From: Flavobacterium subsaxonicum WB 4.1-42 = DSM 21790
GTDB lineage: Bacteria; Bacteroidota; Bacteroidia; Flavobacteriales; Flavobacteriaceae
Direction: 5' to 3'
Assembly (NCBI RefSeq): GCF_000422725.1
Contig: NZ_KE383909.1
Location: 53,419-117,418, forward strand
DNA: 64,000 bases
Shown: piece after piece, positions 8,337 to 17,615 of the stretch
How positions within the stretch are numbered: position 1 is the first letter of the stretch
Layout: the number at the start of each line of letters is the position of its first letter
The notes under the pieces: model-generated
What the model was told of the DNA's origin: nothing
The model's database searches: none
What the model saw: only the letters and a program-made list of their open reading frames with translations
Translations under genes and position numbers: made by a program

Positions 8337-8445
8337 GTGCTCAATATTAGATATCTCTCTTTTAGCTAACGAAACTAATAATAATATACATAGTATGCTA
8401 TGGTGTTATTAAAATTAAGCGCAAATTAATTTCTTAAGTAAAAAG

Positions 8446-8476
8446 CATAAAAAAACGCCCCTTAAAAAGGAGCGTT
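8446..8476 (-). terminator. Rho-independent terminator after fumarylacetoacetase
   Basis: On the minus strand AACGCTCC and GGGGCGTT form a stem with one G:U pair, followed by TTTTTTT. It begins 9 nt after the stop codon. Confidence 0.8.
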
Positions 8477-8484
8477 CTGTACAT

Positions 8485-9768
8485 TTATTTTTTGCTAAAG
8501 GGCGGTAGCAGCTTACTGCATACCTCGCCAAAGCCAATACGTATATCATCTTTTTGGCAGTAACCGCGCATTATTACGGTGTCGCCATCGTTAATAAATT
8601 TGCGTTCGGTGCCATCTTTTAAGGTAATAGGGTTTTTTCCACCCCATGTAAGCTCCAGCATAGAGCCAAAACTATCGGGCGTTGGGCCAGATATGGTGCC
8701 GCTACCCATAAGGTCGCCACTGTTTACACGGCATCCGTTAATGGTGTGGTGCGCCAATTGCTGACTCATACTCCAGTACATGTACTTAAAGTTAGAGTTA
8801 GATATTACAGTCTCTTCGGCATCTTCGGGCTCAATAGCAACCTGTAGGTTAATATCAAAAGCGTGGTTGCCCGTTTGCTGTAAATATTCTAAAGGCTTAG
8901 GGTCTTGCTCCGGCCCGCCGGTGCGGAAAGGCTCTAACGCATCTAACGTTACAATCCATGGCGACATAGACGATGCAAAGTTTTTGGCTAAGAACGGCCC
9001 AAGTGGTACATACTCCCATTTCTGGATATCGCGTGCACTCCAGTCGTTAAACAATACCATGCCAAAAATGTGTTCTTCGGCCTCTTCCACAGGTATGTTT
9101 TCGCCCATAATGTTGGCATCGGTAGTAATAAAAGCCATCTCCAATTCAAAATCAATAGATTTAGAAGGCCCAAATACAGGTTGTGTTTCGCCGGCAGGCA
9201 ACGTTTGCCCATAAGGGCGGTGCACCGGTATGCCCGATGGCACAATGGTACTGCTTCTGCCGTGGTAGCCCACAGGTAAATGCAGCCAGTTGGGCAGCAA
9301 TGCATTCTCCGGGTCGCGGAACATTTTACCAACATTGGTAGCATGCTCGCGGCTGCTGTAAAAATCGGTATAATCGCCAATAAGTACCGGCAATTGCATT
9401 TCTACATCTTCTATCTTAAAAATAACAATTTCCCTGTGGGCTTCGTTATCTTTTAATTCGGCATTATTAACATCAAATAATTCGGCTATCCTGTTGCGCA
9501 CTAAACGCCAGGTTTTTTTACCGTCTGATATAAAATCGTTTAGCGTATCCTGCATAAACATATCATCGGTAAGCTCTATGCCTTCAAAATAATTTAATTG
9601 CTGTAAAGCGCCAAGGTCTATGGCATAATCGCCAATACGCGTGCCTATGGTAACCACGTCGTCTTTAGTAATAAACACCCCAAACGGAATGTTTTGTATA
9701 GGGAAATCGCTGTCTTTAGGTATGTTAAGCCACGATTTTCTGTTAGGGTTATTTGCTGTAAGCGGCAT
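8485..9768 (-). CDS. fahA: Fumarylacetoacetase
   Basis: This 427-residue enzyme hydrolyses fumarylacetoacetate to fumarate and acetoacetate, the last step of tyrosine breakdown. The catalytic region [17 protein letters not shown] near residue 131 and the metal-binding [27 protein letters not shown] and [16 protein letters not shown] segments match the FAH family. Length is that of full fumarylacetoacetases. It is divergent from glyA and has its own promoter, so it is likely a monocistronic gene. Confidence 0.94.
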   Translation of the reverse strand: MPLTANNPNRKSWLNIPKDSDFPIQNIPFGVFITKDDVVTIGTRIGDYAIDLGALQQLNYFEGIELTDDMFMQDTLNDFISDGKKTWRLVRNRIAELFDVNNAELKDNEAHREIVIFKIEDVEMQLPVLIGDYTDFYSSREHATNVGKMFRDPENALLPNWLHLPVGYHGRSSTIVPSGIPVHRPYGQTLPAGETQPVFGPSKSIDFELEMAFITTDANIMGENIPVEEAEEHIFGMVLFNDWSARDIQKWEYVPLGPFLAKNFASSMSPWIVTLDALEPFRTGGPEQDPKPLEYLQQTGNHAFDINLQVAIEPEDAEETVISNSNFKYMYWSMSQQLAHHTINGCRVNSGDLMGSGTISGPTPDSFGSMLELTWGGKNPITLKDGTERKFINDGDTVIMRGYCQKDDIRIGFGEVCSKLLPPFSKK

Positions 9769-9802
9769 ATTTGTGTGTATGTTTTTTGCTTTATTGAATT
9801 AT

Positions 9803-9832
9803 CAAATATAGTTGCATATCTCGTTTTACCAA
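9803..9832 (-). promoter_or_regulatory. Promoter of the fumarylacetoacetase gene
   Basis: On the minus strand TTG (9832-9830), inside CGTTTGG, lies 19 nt before TATATTTG (9810-9803). Both spacing and the -7 box match the Bacteroidetes consensus; the ATG follows 35 nt downstream. Confidence 0.65.
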
Positions 9833-9842
9833 ACGTTTTTTG

Positions 9843-9850
9843 TACTTTTG
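9843..9850 (+). promoter_or_regulatory. -7 box of glyA
   Basis: TACTTTTG fits TAnnTTTG and would start transcription about 20 nt before the glyA ATG. I see no good -33 TTG at the usual spacing. Confidence 0.5.
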
Positions 9851-9876
9851 TCGGCAAATTAACGAAATATTATATA

Positions 9877-11151
9877 ATGCAACGCGACGAACAAATTTTC
9901 GACCTTATCCTGGAAGAGCAGGACAGGCAGATACACGGCCTGGAACTAATTGCATCTGAAAACTTTGTAAGCGACCAGGTAATGGAAGCTGCAGGGTCTG
10001 TACTAACCAATAAATATGCCGAAGGATACCCTGGTAAAAGGTACTACGGCGGGTGCGAAGTTGTAGATGTTATAGAGCAAATTGCTATAGACAGGGCTAA
10101 AGCACTGTTCGGCGCAGAGTATGCTAACGTGCAGCCACACTCTGGCTCTCAGGCTAATGCTTCTGTTTTTCATGCGTGCCTGCAACCGGGCGATAAAATT
10201 TTAGGTTTCGACCTTTCGCATGGTGGCCACCTTACGCACGGTTCTCCGGTAAACTTTTCAGGAAGGCTTTACGTACCTACATTTTATGGTGTAGATAGAG
10301 AAACAGGACGTTTAGATTACGATAAAATTCAGGAAATTGCTACTAAAGAGCAGCCTAAACTTATAATTGCAGGTGCATCTGCCTATTCCCGCGATATGGA
10401 TTTTGCACGCTTTAGGGCTATTGCCGATAGTGTTGGTGCTTTATTGCTTGCCGATATCTCTCACCCTGCAGGCCTTATTGCCAAAGGTTTAATGAACGAC
10501 CCTATTCCGCATTGCCACATTGTTACTACAACTACCCACAAAACCCTTAGGGGGCCAAGGGGCGGACTTATACTTATGGGTAAAGATTTTGAAAACCCGT
10601 GGGGCCACAAAACTCCAAAAGGAGAAATAAGAATGATGTCGTCTTTATTAGACCTTGCTGTTTTTCCTGGTAACCAGGGTGGGCCATTAGAGCACATTAT
10701 TGCTGCTAAGGCGGTTGCATTTGGTGAGGCTTTATCAGACGAGTTTTTTGCTTATGCAAGGCAGCTGCAAAAAAATGCCAAGGTTATGGCTGCTGCATTT
10801 GTTGCACGCGGTTATGATATTATATCTGGCGGCACAGATAACCACATGATGCTTATTGACCTTAGAAACAAAAACATCTCTGGTAAAGAAGCTGAAAATG
10901 CGCTTGTAAAAGCAGAAATTACGGTTAACAAGAATATGGTTCCGTTTGATGATAAGTCGCCGTTTGTAACTTCTGGTATCCGTGTGGGTACTGCGGCTAT
11001 TACAACCCGTGGCCTTGTTGAGGCAGATATGGAAACTATTGTTGCCCTTATTGATAAAGTTATTACCAACCATACCGACGAAGCTGTTATTGAAGAAGTA
11101 GCTAACGAGGTTAACGATATGATGAGCGAAAGGCCAATATTTGTATTTTAA
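9877..11151 (+). CDS. glyA: Serine hydroxymethyltransferase
   Basis: This 424-residue PLP enzyme interconverts serine and glycine and loads the methylene group on tetrahydrofolate. [11 protein letters not shown] (residues 22-32) and [15 protein letters not shown] (47-61) are family signatures; [15 protein letters not shown] holds the PLP lysine at 222. The open frame extends upstream to 9694, but the ATG at 9877 begins the conserved N-terminus [11 protein letters not shown] and follows a promoter box. Length is normal. A strong terminator follows, so it is a single-gene unit. Confidence 0.96.
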   Translation: MQRDEQIFDLILEEQDRQIHGLELIASENFVSDQVMEAAGSVLTNKYAEGYPGKRYYGGCEVVDVIEQIAIDRAKALFGAEYANVQPHSGSQANASVFHACLQPGDKILGFDLSHGGHLTHGSPVNFSGRLYVPTFYGVDRETGRLDYDKIQEIATKEQPKLIIAGASAYSRDMDFARFRAIADSVGALLLADISHPAGLIAKGLMNDPIPHCHIVTTTTHKTLRGPRGGLILMGKDFENPWGHKTPKGEIRMMSSLLDLAVFPGNQGGPLEHIIAAKAVAFGEALSDEFFAYARQLQKNAKVMAAAFVARGYDIISGGTDNHMMLIDLRNKNISGKEAENALVKAEITVNKNMVPFDDKSPFVTSGIRVGTAAITTRGLVEADMETIVALIDKVITNHTDEAVIEEVANEVNDMMSERPIFVF

Positions 11152-11175
11152 TACTGGCGTAACATACATAAATAG

Positions 11176-11204
11176 AAAGTCCCTCTTATGGAGGGACTTT
11201 TTTA
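11176..11204 (+). terminator. Terminator of glyA
   Basis: A perfect 10-bp stem, AAAGTCCCTC and GAGGGACTTT, with loop TTATG runs into TTTT. It starts 25 nt after the glyA stop. Confidence 0.85.
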
Positions 11205-11290
11205 TTGCTTCAATTTGAAATATCATAAAATATTATGTAACTTAATAAGGATTTGGTAAAATAGTATAACGTTTATTGAATTTGTTTTAA

Positions 11291-11298
11291 TACGTTTG
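11291..11298 (+). promoter_or_regulatory. -7 box of the candidate small RNA
   Basis: TACGTTTG followed by CAG fits TAnnTTTG and would start transcription near 11304. The -33 region (ACGTTTATTG) has no TTG at the ideal spacing, so the promoter is probable rather than certain. Confidence 0.5.
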
Positions 11299-11303
11299 CA
11301 GTA

Positions 11304-11490
11304 CTCAATAACAAATCAGGGCGGCTAAGGGTAATTTCAAGATAGCTTCGAACCCTCATTGCGAAAGCACCCCGCCGCCCGTTGCATAATGCACATTCAA
11401 TTCCATCACCTACGTATAAAGTTGATGTGCAGTTTTAAAAGTATGGAAAAAAATTTAACCCAATCTGGCCCCGGCCCGGTTGGGTTTTTG
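11304..11490 (+). ncRNA. Candidate structured small RNA, about 187 nt
   Basis: There is no plausible protein frame here, but an ordered set of helices lies between a promoter box and a terminator. P1 pairs GGGCGGC (11319-11325) with GCCGCCC (11374-11380). Inside it a stem closes with AGGG/CCCT (11328-11331/11353-11356), and TGC-GAAA-GCA (11360-11369) is a GNRA tetraloop hairpin; together they form a three-way junction. A second domain pairs TGCACATTCAA (11390-11400) with TTGATGTGCA (11422-11431), one base bulged. An imperfect 12-bp terminator stem (11457-11468/11475-11486) ends in TTTTT. I do not recognise the family; it is not tRNA, SRP RNA or a rod-like 6S RNA as drawn. Confidence 0.55.
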
Positions 11491-11544
11491 ATTTTTAATA
11501 AATTACGGTAAAATAAAGGAGTGATTTTTTTTGAGAATTGCTAT

Positions 11545-11615
11545 AAAAAGCAAAGACCCATGGGTGGAAGCCCCTGGGTCTTAAATACTAAAAACCCATA
11601 ACATGATTAATAGTA
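11545..11615 (-). ncRNA. Candidate short RNA or orphan leader, about 70 nt
   Basis: On the minus strand TACATTTG (11628-11621) is followed after about 40 nt by a 12-bp hairpin with one mismatch, AAGACCCAGGGG and CCCATGGGTCTT (11582-11553), then TGCTTTTT. No minus-strand gene follows for 1.7 kb. A seven-codon frame (MLWVFSI) precedes the hairpin. Alternatively the hairpin may simply terminate transcripts from the pentapeptide gene, whose stop is about 86 nt upstream. No -33 TTG is seen. Confidence 0.4.
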
Positions 11616-11668
11616 AGCTGCAAATGTAAGGTCTATTTTATTAAAACCCTAATGTATTTGGGTAATTT

Positions 11669-12244
11669 TTAGGTAACAATAAGGTCATATTTTTCTAACA
11701 GTCCCTTAAGCCCTGCCTGTGAGAACTTTGCCTTTTTTAATTTATTTTGTTCAGGGTCTATACTAAAGTTATAACTGGTGGTAAAATCGGCTTTATTGGC
11801 AATTGCATCTACAAAAACGCTTTTATGCAGGTTGCAATTATCAAAAATAACCCCTGTTAAATCGGTTTTCATAAAATCGATGGCAATAAGGCTGCAATTC
11901 GTAAAAACGGTACCCTTAATCTTCAAGGTATAAAATTTGGCATAATCCAAAGTGCAGTCTTTAAACTCTATCTGCATAAGCAAGGGGTCGCACATGGTAA
12001 AGTTAACGGCTATAAAACTACACGCGTTAAATACCGCATTGCGCAGCGACACATAATTTATCCTGGCCTCGTTAAAATTACAATTATTAAAAACGCAGTC
12101 TATAAAGGCTACACCTAAAAAATCGCAGGCGGTAAAATCGCAGTTGCTAAAGGTACAACGCTCGTAATCGCGGTACATAATATCGTCCAGGCCAAAAACC
12201 ATGTTATCAAAATCCCTGTCTAATATATATTTGTCTGATGCCAT
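11669..12244 (-). CDS. Pentapeptide-repeat protein
   Basis: This 191-residue protein is built almost wholly of five-residue repeats with a central F/L and frequent C/N/D before it, for example CDFTACDFLGVAF, CVFNNCNFNEARI and CDLTGVIFDNCNL-like steps, from about residue 30 to 165. Such repeats form a right-handed quadrilateral beta-helix. There is no signal peptide. Family members include Qnr-type gyrase-protecting proteins, but most are uncharacterised, and I see nothing that proves a gyrase role here. The gene is alone, upstream of the SusCD terminator. Confidence 0.8.
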   Translation of the reverse strand: MASDKYILDRDFDNMVFGLDDIMYRDYERCTFSNCDFTACDFLGVAFIDCVFNNCNFNEARINYVSLRNAVFNACSFIAVNFTMCDPLLMQIEFKDCTLDYAKFYTLKIKGTVFTNCSLIAIDFMKTDLTGVIFDNCNLHKSVFVDAIANKADFTTSYNFSIDPEQNKLKKAKFSQAGLKGLLEKYDLIVT

Positions 12245-12277
12245 TGGTTAACCCTTTTAGTGAGGCGTAAATATAAC

Positions 12278-12304
12278 AAAACCCCACGCATTGCATGGGG
12301 TTTT
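12278..12304 (-). terminator. Terminator after susD-like gene
   Basis: AAAACCCCA and TGGGGTTTT form a 9-bp stem, with an inner GCA/TGC pair. The symmetric U/A flanks allow termination on either strand, but only the minus-strand operon ends here, 22 nt after susD. Confidence 0.8.
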
Positions 12305-12326
12305 AGAAGATGAGAGTATAAATTTG

Positions 12327-14099
12327 TTAGTAACCCTGGTTTTGAGAAAAACTTTTAGTTACATCTAACGTTTGCTGTGGTATAGGGAAAACCCTTCTGT
12401 ACGGTTGCGATGCCGGTTTAGCCGATGTTAATCTGGCTGCATCAAATTTGCCAAAACGTATCATTTGAGGCCTTCTCCACATTTCCCAGTACATTTCGAA
12501 ACCAATTTCGCGGTAAAGAATTTCCATATCAATTGCCGGTATAGCTACACCTGCTGCATTGTTGTAAAGTGCTTCGCGGGTTCTGCTGGTACGTAGTATG
12601 TTGATATCTGCAAGGGCAGCAGCATTGTTACCTTTACGCAGGTAAGCTTCGGCCCTCATAGTGTAGATACCACCTAAACGGTATAACGAAATATCTACGT
12701 TACTTGCACCGTTACCAACCTGTGGGTCGAACTCGTATTTAAAGCTACGGGTACCACGGTTAATTTGATTTTGGGCAAATACAGCCTGTGTAGGGTTATC
12801 AAAATTAAGCTCTGGAGTAAATACCATTGGGGTGGTGGCACTTTTTTCGCATACAAGGGCAGATACTTTTATCCTACCGTCGGTTGTCATTTCAAAACCA
12901 CCGGCAGTTGTTAGCTTAGGGCCATATTGCTGGCCAACCTGTATACCACGGTTAAAATGGAACCAAGGTAATGTTGTACCGGTAATAATGCTGTTGGCAG
13001 GTACGCTAACATCGGTACCATCGTTTTTAAACCAGGTACCGTCGGCATACTGGTATTTACGTGTAAAACGAGGGTCTTCGTGGTGGCCTTCCCAGGTTGC
13101 ATAAAACTCTGGAGTAATGCACGATGCGTTAGTACCCCTGTTAGATGGAGAACACCTTTGGTTACGCTCCATAGAGTTGTAAGCAAGGTCGTTACTACCA
13201 TTGTGCAGGTTGTCTATTTTTTGTGTGATGGCAAAAATAAGTTCCGGCCCGCCCGAGTTGTTTATAGAGAAGTTATCAAAATAGTTACTGGCAAGTGTAA
13301 AACGGCCAGAATCTATCAATAAGCTTGTGTAATAGATAACCCTGTCCATATCAGACCCAGATCCACTTACAGCAGCTTCGCTAAAATTAAAGTTAGAGTT
13401 GGCGTTGTAACGGTCTTTAAACACGGCACGGTTAAGGTACATAGAAGAAAGTAGCCCGTAAGCAGCCTGTTTTGTAAACCTGCCGTTGTGGGTGTTTTGC
13501 TCACCAAGATCGGCAAGATCCGGTAAAAGTGCCTCAACTTCCAATATCATGTCATCTATTGCATCTTTAGCCTGTAATATCTCTAAAGGAGCATCTAAGT
13601 TAAGCGGATCGCGGTAGGGGGCCTGTCCGTACAAATCAAGTGTATGGTAGGTATAAAAAGCAAGCAAACCTTTTGCCTCGGCAAGAAATAATGCTTTTTG
13701 CTCTTCATCGCTTTCGCTGATTGTTTTAATAGCCGTTAACGAACGTGTAATACCGTTAGTAAGATTGTTGTAGTTATCGTTAACTACAGCATTGTCAGAC
13801 GCCCAGGTAAACTCGTGCATGGCGCGCCATTTGCCACCATCGCCCCAGTCAGAGCCTCGGGTTGGCAGTATACCAATGTCGCTGCTGTATTCCTGCATGG
13901 CAAGCATACCACCGTGGCTGGTAAAGGTTCCGTCGCCAAGGCGATCGTACGCTGCGGCAAGTGCACCGGCAGCGTTGGATGAATCTCCGCCCAACACTTC
14001 GTCAAGCACATCTTCGTCAAGGTTGGTACATCCTGCCAGTACAATGGCAAAGCAGGCTGTAATTATGGTTTTACTGTTAAATATGGTTTTAAATTTCAT
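12327..14099 (-). CDS. SusD/RagB-family outer-membrane lipoprotein
   Basis: This 590-residue protein is a surface substrate-binding lipoprotein that caps its SusC partner. The signal peptide ends in a lipobox, VLAGC at about residue 23. TPR-like helices follow, and the C-terminal IGFEMYWEMWRRPQMIRFG is typical of the RagB/SusD family. It lies 4 nt downstream of the susC-like gene, so the pair is co-transcribed. The ligand is not readable; neighbours (PI-PLC, metallophosphoesterase) suggest a phosphate-bearing compound such as a phospholipid head group, which is inference. Confidence 0.93.
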   Translation of the reverse strand: MKFKTIFNSKTIITACFAIVLAGCTNLDEDVLDEVLGGDSSNAAGALAAAYDRLGDGTFTSHGGMLAMQEYSSDIGILPTRGSDWGDGGKWRAMHEFTWASDNAVVNDNYNNLTNGITRSLTAIKTISESDEEQKALFLAEAKGLLAFYTYHTLDLYGQAPYRDPLNLDAPLEILQAKDAIDDMILEVEALLPDLADLGEQNTHNGRFTKQAAYGLLSSMYLNRAVFKDRYNANSNFNFSEAAVSGSGSDMDRVIYYTSLLIDSGRFTLASNYFDNFSINNSGGPELIFAITQKIDNLHNGSNDLAYNSMERNQRCSPSNRGTNASCITPEFYATWEGHHEDPRFTRKYQYADGTWFKNDGTDVSVPANSIITGTTLPWFHFNRGIQVGQQYGPKLTTAGGFEMTTDGRIKVSALVCEKSATTPMVFTPELNFDNPTQAVFAQNQINRGTRSFKYEFDPQVGNGASNVDISLYRLGGIYTMRAEAYLRKGNNAAALADINILRTSRTREALYNNAAGVAIPAIDMEILYREIGFEMYWEMWRRPQMIRFGKFDAARLTSAKPASQPYRRVFPIPQQTLDVTKSFSQNQGY

Positions 14100-14103
14100 A
14101 GCA

Positions 14104-17100
14104 TTAAATTTTTAAAGTTGCACCAAGTAAAAATGTTCTGGATGTTGGGTAGCTTGAGTAATCGATACCGATAGACTGGTTACCACCGCTTGATTTAGGA
14201 CTGTTTATTAGTGGATCGAAACCTGAGTAGTCTGTTATGGTAAGCAGGTTTTGGCCTGTTACATAAAGGTTTAAACTTTGCAGCCACGATACACCCGGGT
14301 GTTTAAAGGTATAGCCTATACGCGCACTGTTAAGCCTGATAAAATCTGACTTTTCAAGGTAAAGTGTAGATACCTGCGGCGCGTTAGCCTGGTTGGCGCC
14401 AGAGTTGTAATAATCGCTCATGGTGTTCCTGTCAGACGCAAGGTTGTTAATGTTAAGTGCATTTAAACCTGTGTTGTTTAGCAGGTAACCACCTGTCTGG
14501 CCTATGATAGAGAAAGAGAAATCGAACGCTTTGTAACGCATTGAGCTGTTTAGGCCGTAAGTAAATTTAGGTATTGCGCCTTCTATAATAGTACGGTCGC
14601 TGTTGTCTATTACGCCATCGCCATTCTGGTCTTTGTATACGTTAGCGCCTTCGTCATCAAAGCCAGTGTGCTCTAATAGGTAGAATGATCCTGCTGCATA
14701 ACCACTTTTGTATATGTTAGCCAATACGCCCGACTGGCCCGGACCTGATATGGTTCCTGATAAAATTTCTGATACCGGCAGGTCTTTAACCTCATTTTTA
14801 AGGGTAGCACCGTTTACATCCACATTCCAGCTAAAATCATCGGTTTCTATAATTTTAGAACCCAGCATAATTTCGAAACCACGGTTAATTATTTTACCAT
14901 CGTTTATGTTTACCCAAACAGTAGTTGTAGGGCTAAGTGGCTGAGATGGTATTTGCAAGATAGCATCGGTAGTGGTTTTGTTAAAATAATCTAAGGTACC
15001 ATATAGTTTATCGCCCCAAAGGTTAAAGTCTAAACCAACGTTGTACTGTGTTACCACCTCCCATTTAAGGTCCGGGTTTGGTGTCCTGTTTACGGTTACA
15101 CCGTTAACCAGTCCTAAATCATCATATAAATAGTAACCATCGCCGGCAGTTAACGAGTAGCTGGCCTGTGTAATTTTGTTTTGTACCTCCTGGTTACCTG
15201 TTTGGCCCCAGCTACCGCGAAGTTTAAGGTTGTTTATTACGGTAGACCCGGCAAGGAAGTTTTCCTGAGAAATGTTCCAGCCTAAAGCAGCCGATGGAAA
15301 GTAACCGTATTTATTGTTCTCTCCAAAACGGGTAGAACCATCTGCCCTTATAGAGGCAGTTACAAGGTATTTACCATCAAAAGCATAGTTTACCCTTCCA
15401 AAATACGATTGTAGTTCGTTTACCTGTGCATAACCCGATACGCCCGACTGTACACCCGCAAAACCGGGGTTGTTGGCTGGGTTTATACCGCTGTCTTTAT
15501 CGGCAATCTGGTCGATGATAAAGCTGGTACCGCTTCTTTCAAATTTTTGGTAAGAGAAACCGGCCATGGCATCAAACTTGTGCTTGTTGGCTAAAAAGTC
15601 GTACGTAAGGTAATGCTCTACCAACGAGTTTTTAGACTCCAGGTTGCCCTGTACGTAACGCCCACGTGGGTTACGGTCTGTAAGGTTAGGATATATGGTC
15701 GTGTTTCTTTCGGCAACAGAACGGTCTACACCAAGGTTAAGCTTGTATTCTAAACCATCTATTATCCTGAAAGATGTTTCTAAATTACCCAATATACGCG
15801 TTGTACGGGTTTCGTCTTCATAAATGCTTAACAGGTAGGCCGGGTTGTAATGGGCGTTCATGTTAAAGTTAGTGTACTCGCCGGTTTCATCAAACACAGG
15901 GCGTGTAGGGTTTGCCATAAGCGTATGGATGATAAGCTGACCGTCAGATCCGCCATCGTCGCTGGTAGGCACACCGTTGTCTTTAGTTTCGCTGGCCGTA
16001 AGGTTAACTTTTAATTTTAAACGCTTGTTATCTAAAAACGATTCTGACGCGTTAATACGGCCTGATGTACGTTTAAAATTACTTTGGTTAACAATACCTT
16101 CCTGGTCCATTTGTGCTAACGATACAAAGTAGTTACCCGTATCGGTACCTTTAGAGAACGAGAACGAGTTGTTTTTGGTAACGGCAGTCCTGAATATAAC
16201 ATCCTGCCAGTCGGTATTTCCACCGTGGTCAAATGCGGGGTCTTTAATAGCTCCGCGGTATTCGTCTGCGCTAAGCACATCAAGCTTTTGCATTACATCA
16301 GAAAAACCAACGTAAGAATCTACCGTAAAGCTTGCGTTGCCTTTAGCACCTTTTTTAGTGGTAACTATAACCACACCGTTAGAACCCCTGGCACCATATA
16401 TGGCTGCCGCCGAGGCATCTTTTAATACGGTAATCGACTCGATATCGCTGGTATTTAAAAAGTTAAGCGGGTTTTTTGCTGCCGATGCACCAAAACCAAC
16501 GTTAGCACCTGTTGGGCTAACATCATCATTAGCTAACGGCACACCATCTACCACAAATAGTGGGGTACTACCGCTCCTGATAGAACCTACACCACGAATG
16601 TTTACGTTAATACCGGCTCCTGGCTCGCCGCTGGTTGGCGTAACACGCACACCGGCAATTTTGCCCTGTAAAAGCTGGTCTGTAGAGATGTTTACACCCT
16701 GCCTGAACTGGCTTTCGTTTATTTGGGTAACCGATCCGGTAACGTCTTTTTTAGACTGTTTACCGTAGCCTACCACAAGTACCTCGTTAAGTTCTGAGGC
16801 ATCGGGCATTAGGGTTACGTTTATTGGGCTGCCATCTACAACAATAGTCTGGGTTTTGTAGCCCATGTACATAATTTCAAGGGTTTTGCCCTTGGCTACG
16901 GTAATTTCAAAATTACCGTCTATATCGGTAGCAACAGTGTTGCTGGTTCCGGATTCTAATACAGATGCACCGGGCAGGGGCATGCCGCTTTCGTCTGTTA
17001 CTTTACCTTTAATACGTTCTTGTAAAAAGGCATTATTTACGCTAAATTTTAAAGTGCTGCTGTTGGTTGTATTGCTATATCCAGCCTGAAGGGTTAGCAG

Positions 17101-17157
17101 GGTGGGCACTAAAAAACAATAGCTTTTTAGTTTTAAAGATGTAATTTTAGGATACAT
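14104..17157 (-). CDS. SusC/RagA-family TonB-dependent transporter
   Basis: This 1017-residue outer-membrane protein imports ligands captured by SusD using TonB energy. After the signal region comes a CarboxypepD_reg-like domain (about 47-130, IKGKVTDESGMPLPGASV), a TonB-box-like stretch EVLVVGYGKQ, a plug domain (NIRGVGSIRSGSTPLFVVDG near 185), then a long beta-barrel ending in LLGATLKI. Length is normal for SusC. There is no GH, PL or sulfatase gene beside it, so this is not an ordinary polysaccharide locus. Confidence 0.95.
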   Translation of the reverse strand: MYPKITSLKLKSYCFLVPTLLTLQAGYSNTTNSSTLKFSVNNAFLQERIKGKVTDESGMPLPGASVLESGTSNTVATDIDGNFEITVAKGKTLEIMYMGYKTQTIVVDGSPINVTLMPDASELNEVLVVGYGKQSKKDVTGSVTQINESQFRQGVNISTDQLLQGKIAGVRVTPTSGEPGAGINVNIRGVGSIRSGSTPLFVVDGVPLANDDVSPTGANVGFGASAAKNPLNFLNTSDIESITVLKDASAAAIYGARGSNGVVIVTTKKGAKGNASFTVDSYVGFSDVMQKLDVLSADEYRGAIKDPAFDHGGNTDWQDVIFRTAVTKNNSFSFSKGTDTGNYFVSLAQMDQEGIVNQSNFKRTSGRINASESFLDNKRLKLKVNLTASETKDNGVPTSDDGGSDGQLIIHTLMANPTRPVFDETGEYTNFNMNAHYNPAYLLSIYEDETRTTRILGNLETSFRIIDGLEYKLNLGVDRSVAERNTTIYPNLTDRNPRGRYVQGNLESKNSLVEHYLTYDFLANKHKFDAMAGFSYQKFERSGTSFIIDQIADKDSGINPANNPGFAGVQSGVSGYAQVNELQSYFGRVNYAFDGKYLVTASIRADGSTRFGENNKYGYFPSAALGWNISQENFLAGSTVINNLKLRGSWGQTGNQEVQNKITQASYSLTAGDGYYLYDDLGLVNGVTVNRTPNPDLKWEVVTQYNVGLDFNLWGDKLYGTLDYFNKTTTDAILQIPSQPLSPTTTVWVNINDGKIINRGFEIMLGSKIIETDDFSWNVDVNGATLKNEVKDLPVSEILSGTISGPGQSGVLANIYKSGYAAGSFYLLEHTGFDDEGANVYKDQNGDGVIDNSDRTIIEGAIPKFTYGLNSSMRYKAFDFSFSIIGQTGGYLLNNTGLNALNINNLASDRNTMSDYYNSGANQANAPQVSTLYLEKSDFIRLNSARIGYTFKHPGVSWLQSLNLYVTGQNLLTITDYSGFDPLINSPKSSGGNQSIGIDYSSYPTSRTFLLGATLKI

Positions 17158-17615
17158 TGAATTTAAGTTATTGGTTATGATCTTAAGTCCGTGGCCGTAG
17201 TTGTTTGTAGTTACTCCGGTTGTTTGTTGTAATCAATCTGTCTTACTATTATAATTTCATGCGTGTGTGTTTAATTTAGTTTTGGGTTAATTTTAGTGTG
17301 TTTTAGTAATTTTTTAGCAGGATAGTAAGCTTTTAAAATCGCGATAAATATTGACTGCGAAATAAGCGAATACATATTCAAACTACTTTTACAGAAGGTT
17401 ATGTTTAAATTAATTTGGTGCGGATTATGGTAACAAAAACGACCTGTTTGTTAACTAAACTTTAGTTGGCGGTTTTACTATATCGTTTGTAAATGCCTGT
17501 ATTTACTGGGGTTCTTAACACAAACATTACACAGACGTTTACATTTGGTTGTTTTAGGCTAACAGCGGCTTAACCTTGCGCAGGTACTTTTGCAGTTGCA
17601 CTTAAAAATTTATAA
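17158..17615 (+). promoter_or_regulatory. Divergent control region between susC-like and PI-PLC genes
   Basis: This 458-nt gap carries no convincing gene. TACTTTTG at 17585-17592 is a -7 box for PI-PLC, with transcription near 17598. AACTAAA-C-TTTAGTT at 17453-17467 is a perfect palindrome and a possible operator. I found no clear promoter box for susC and no anti-sigma or regulator gene next to it. Confidence 0.45.

Noticed and set aside
11319..11380. tRNA-like look (7-bp closing helix and TTCGAACC)
   Set aside because: No anticodon arm or D-arm of normal size fits and there is no CCA end; the arms form a different three-way junction.
11669..12244. Qnr quinolone-resistance protein
   Set aside because: The pentapeptide fold alone is not specific; no loop or dimer module typical of Qnr could be established by eye.
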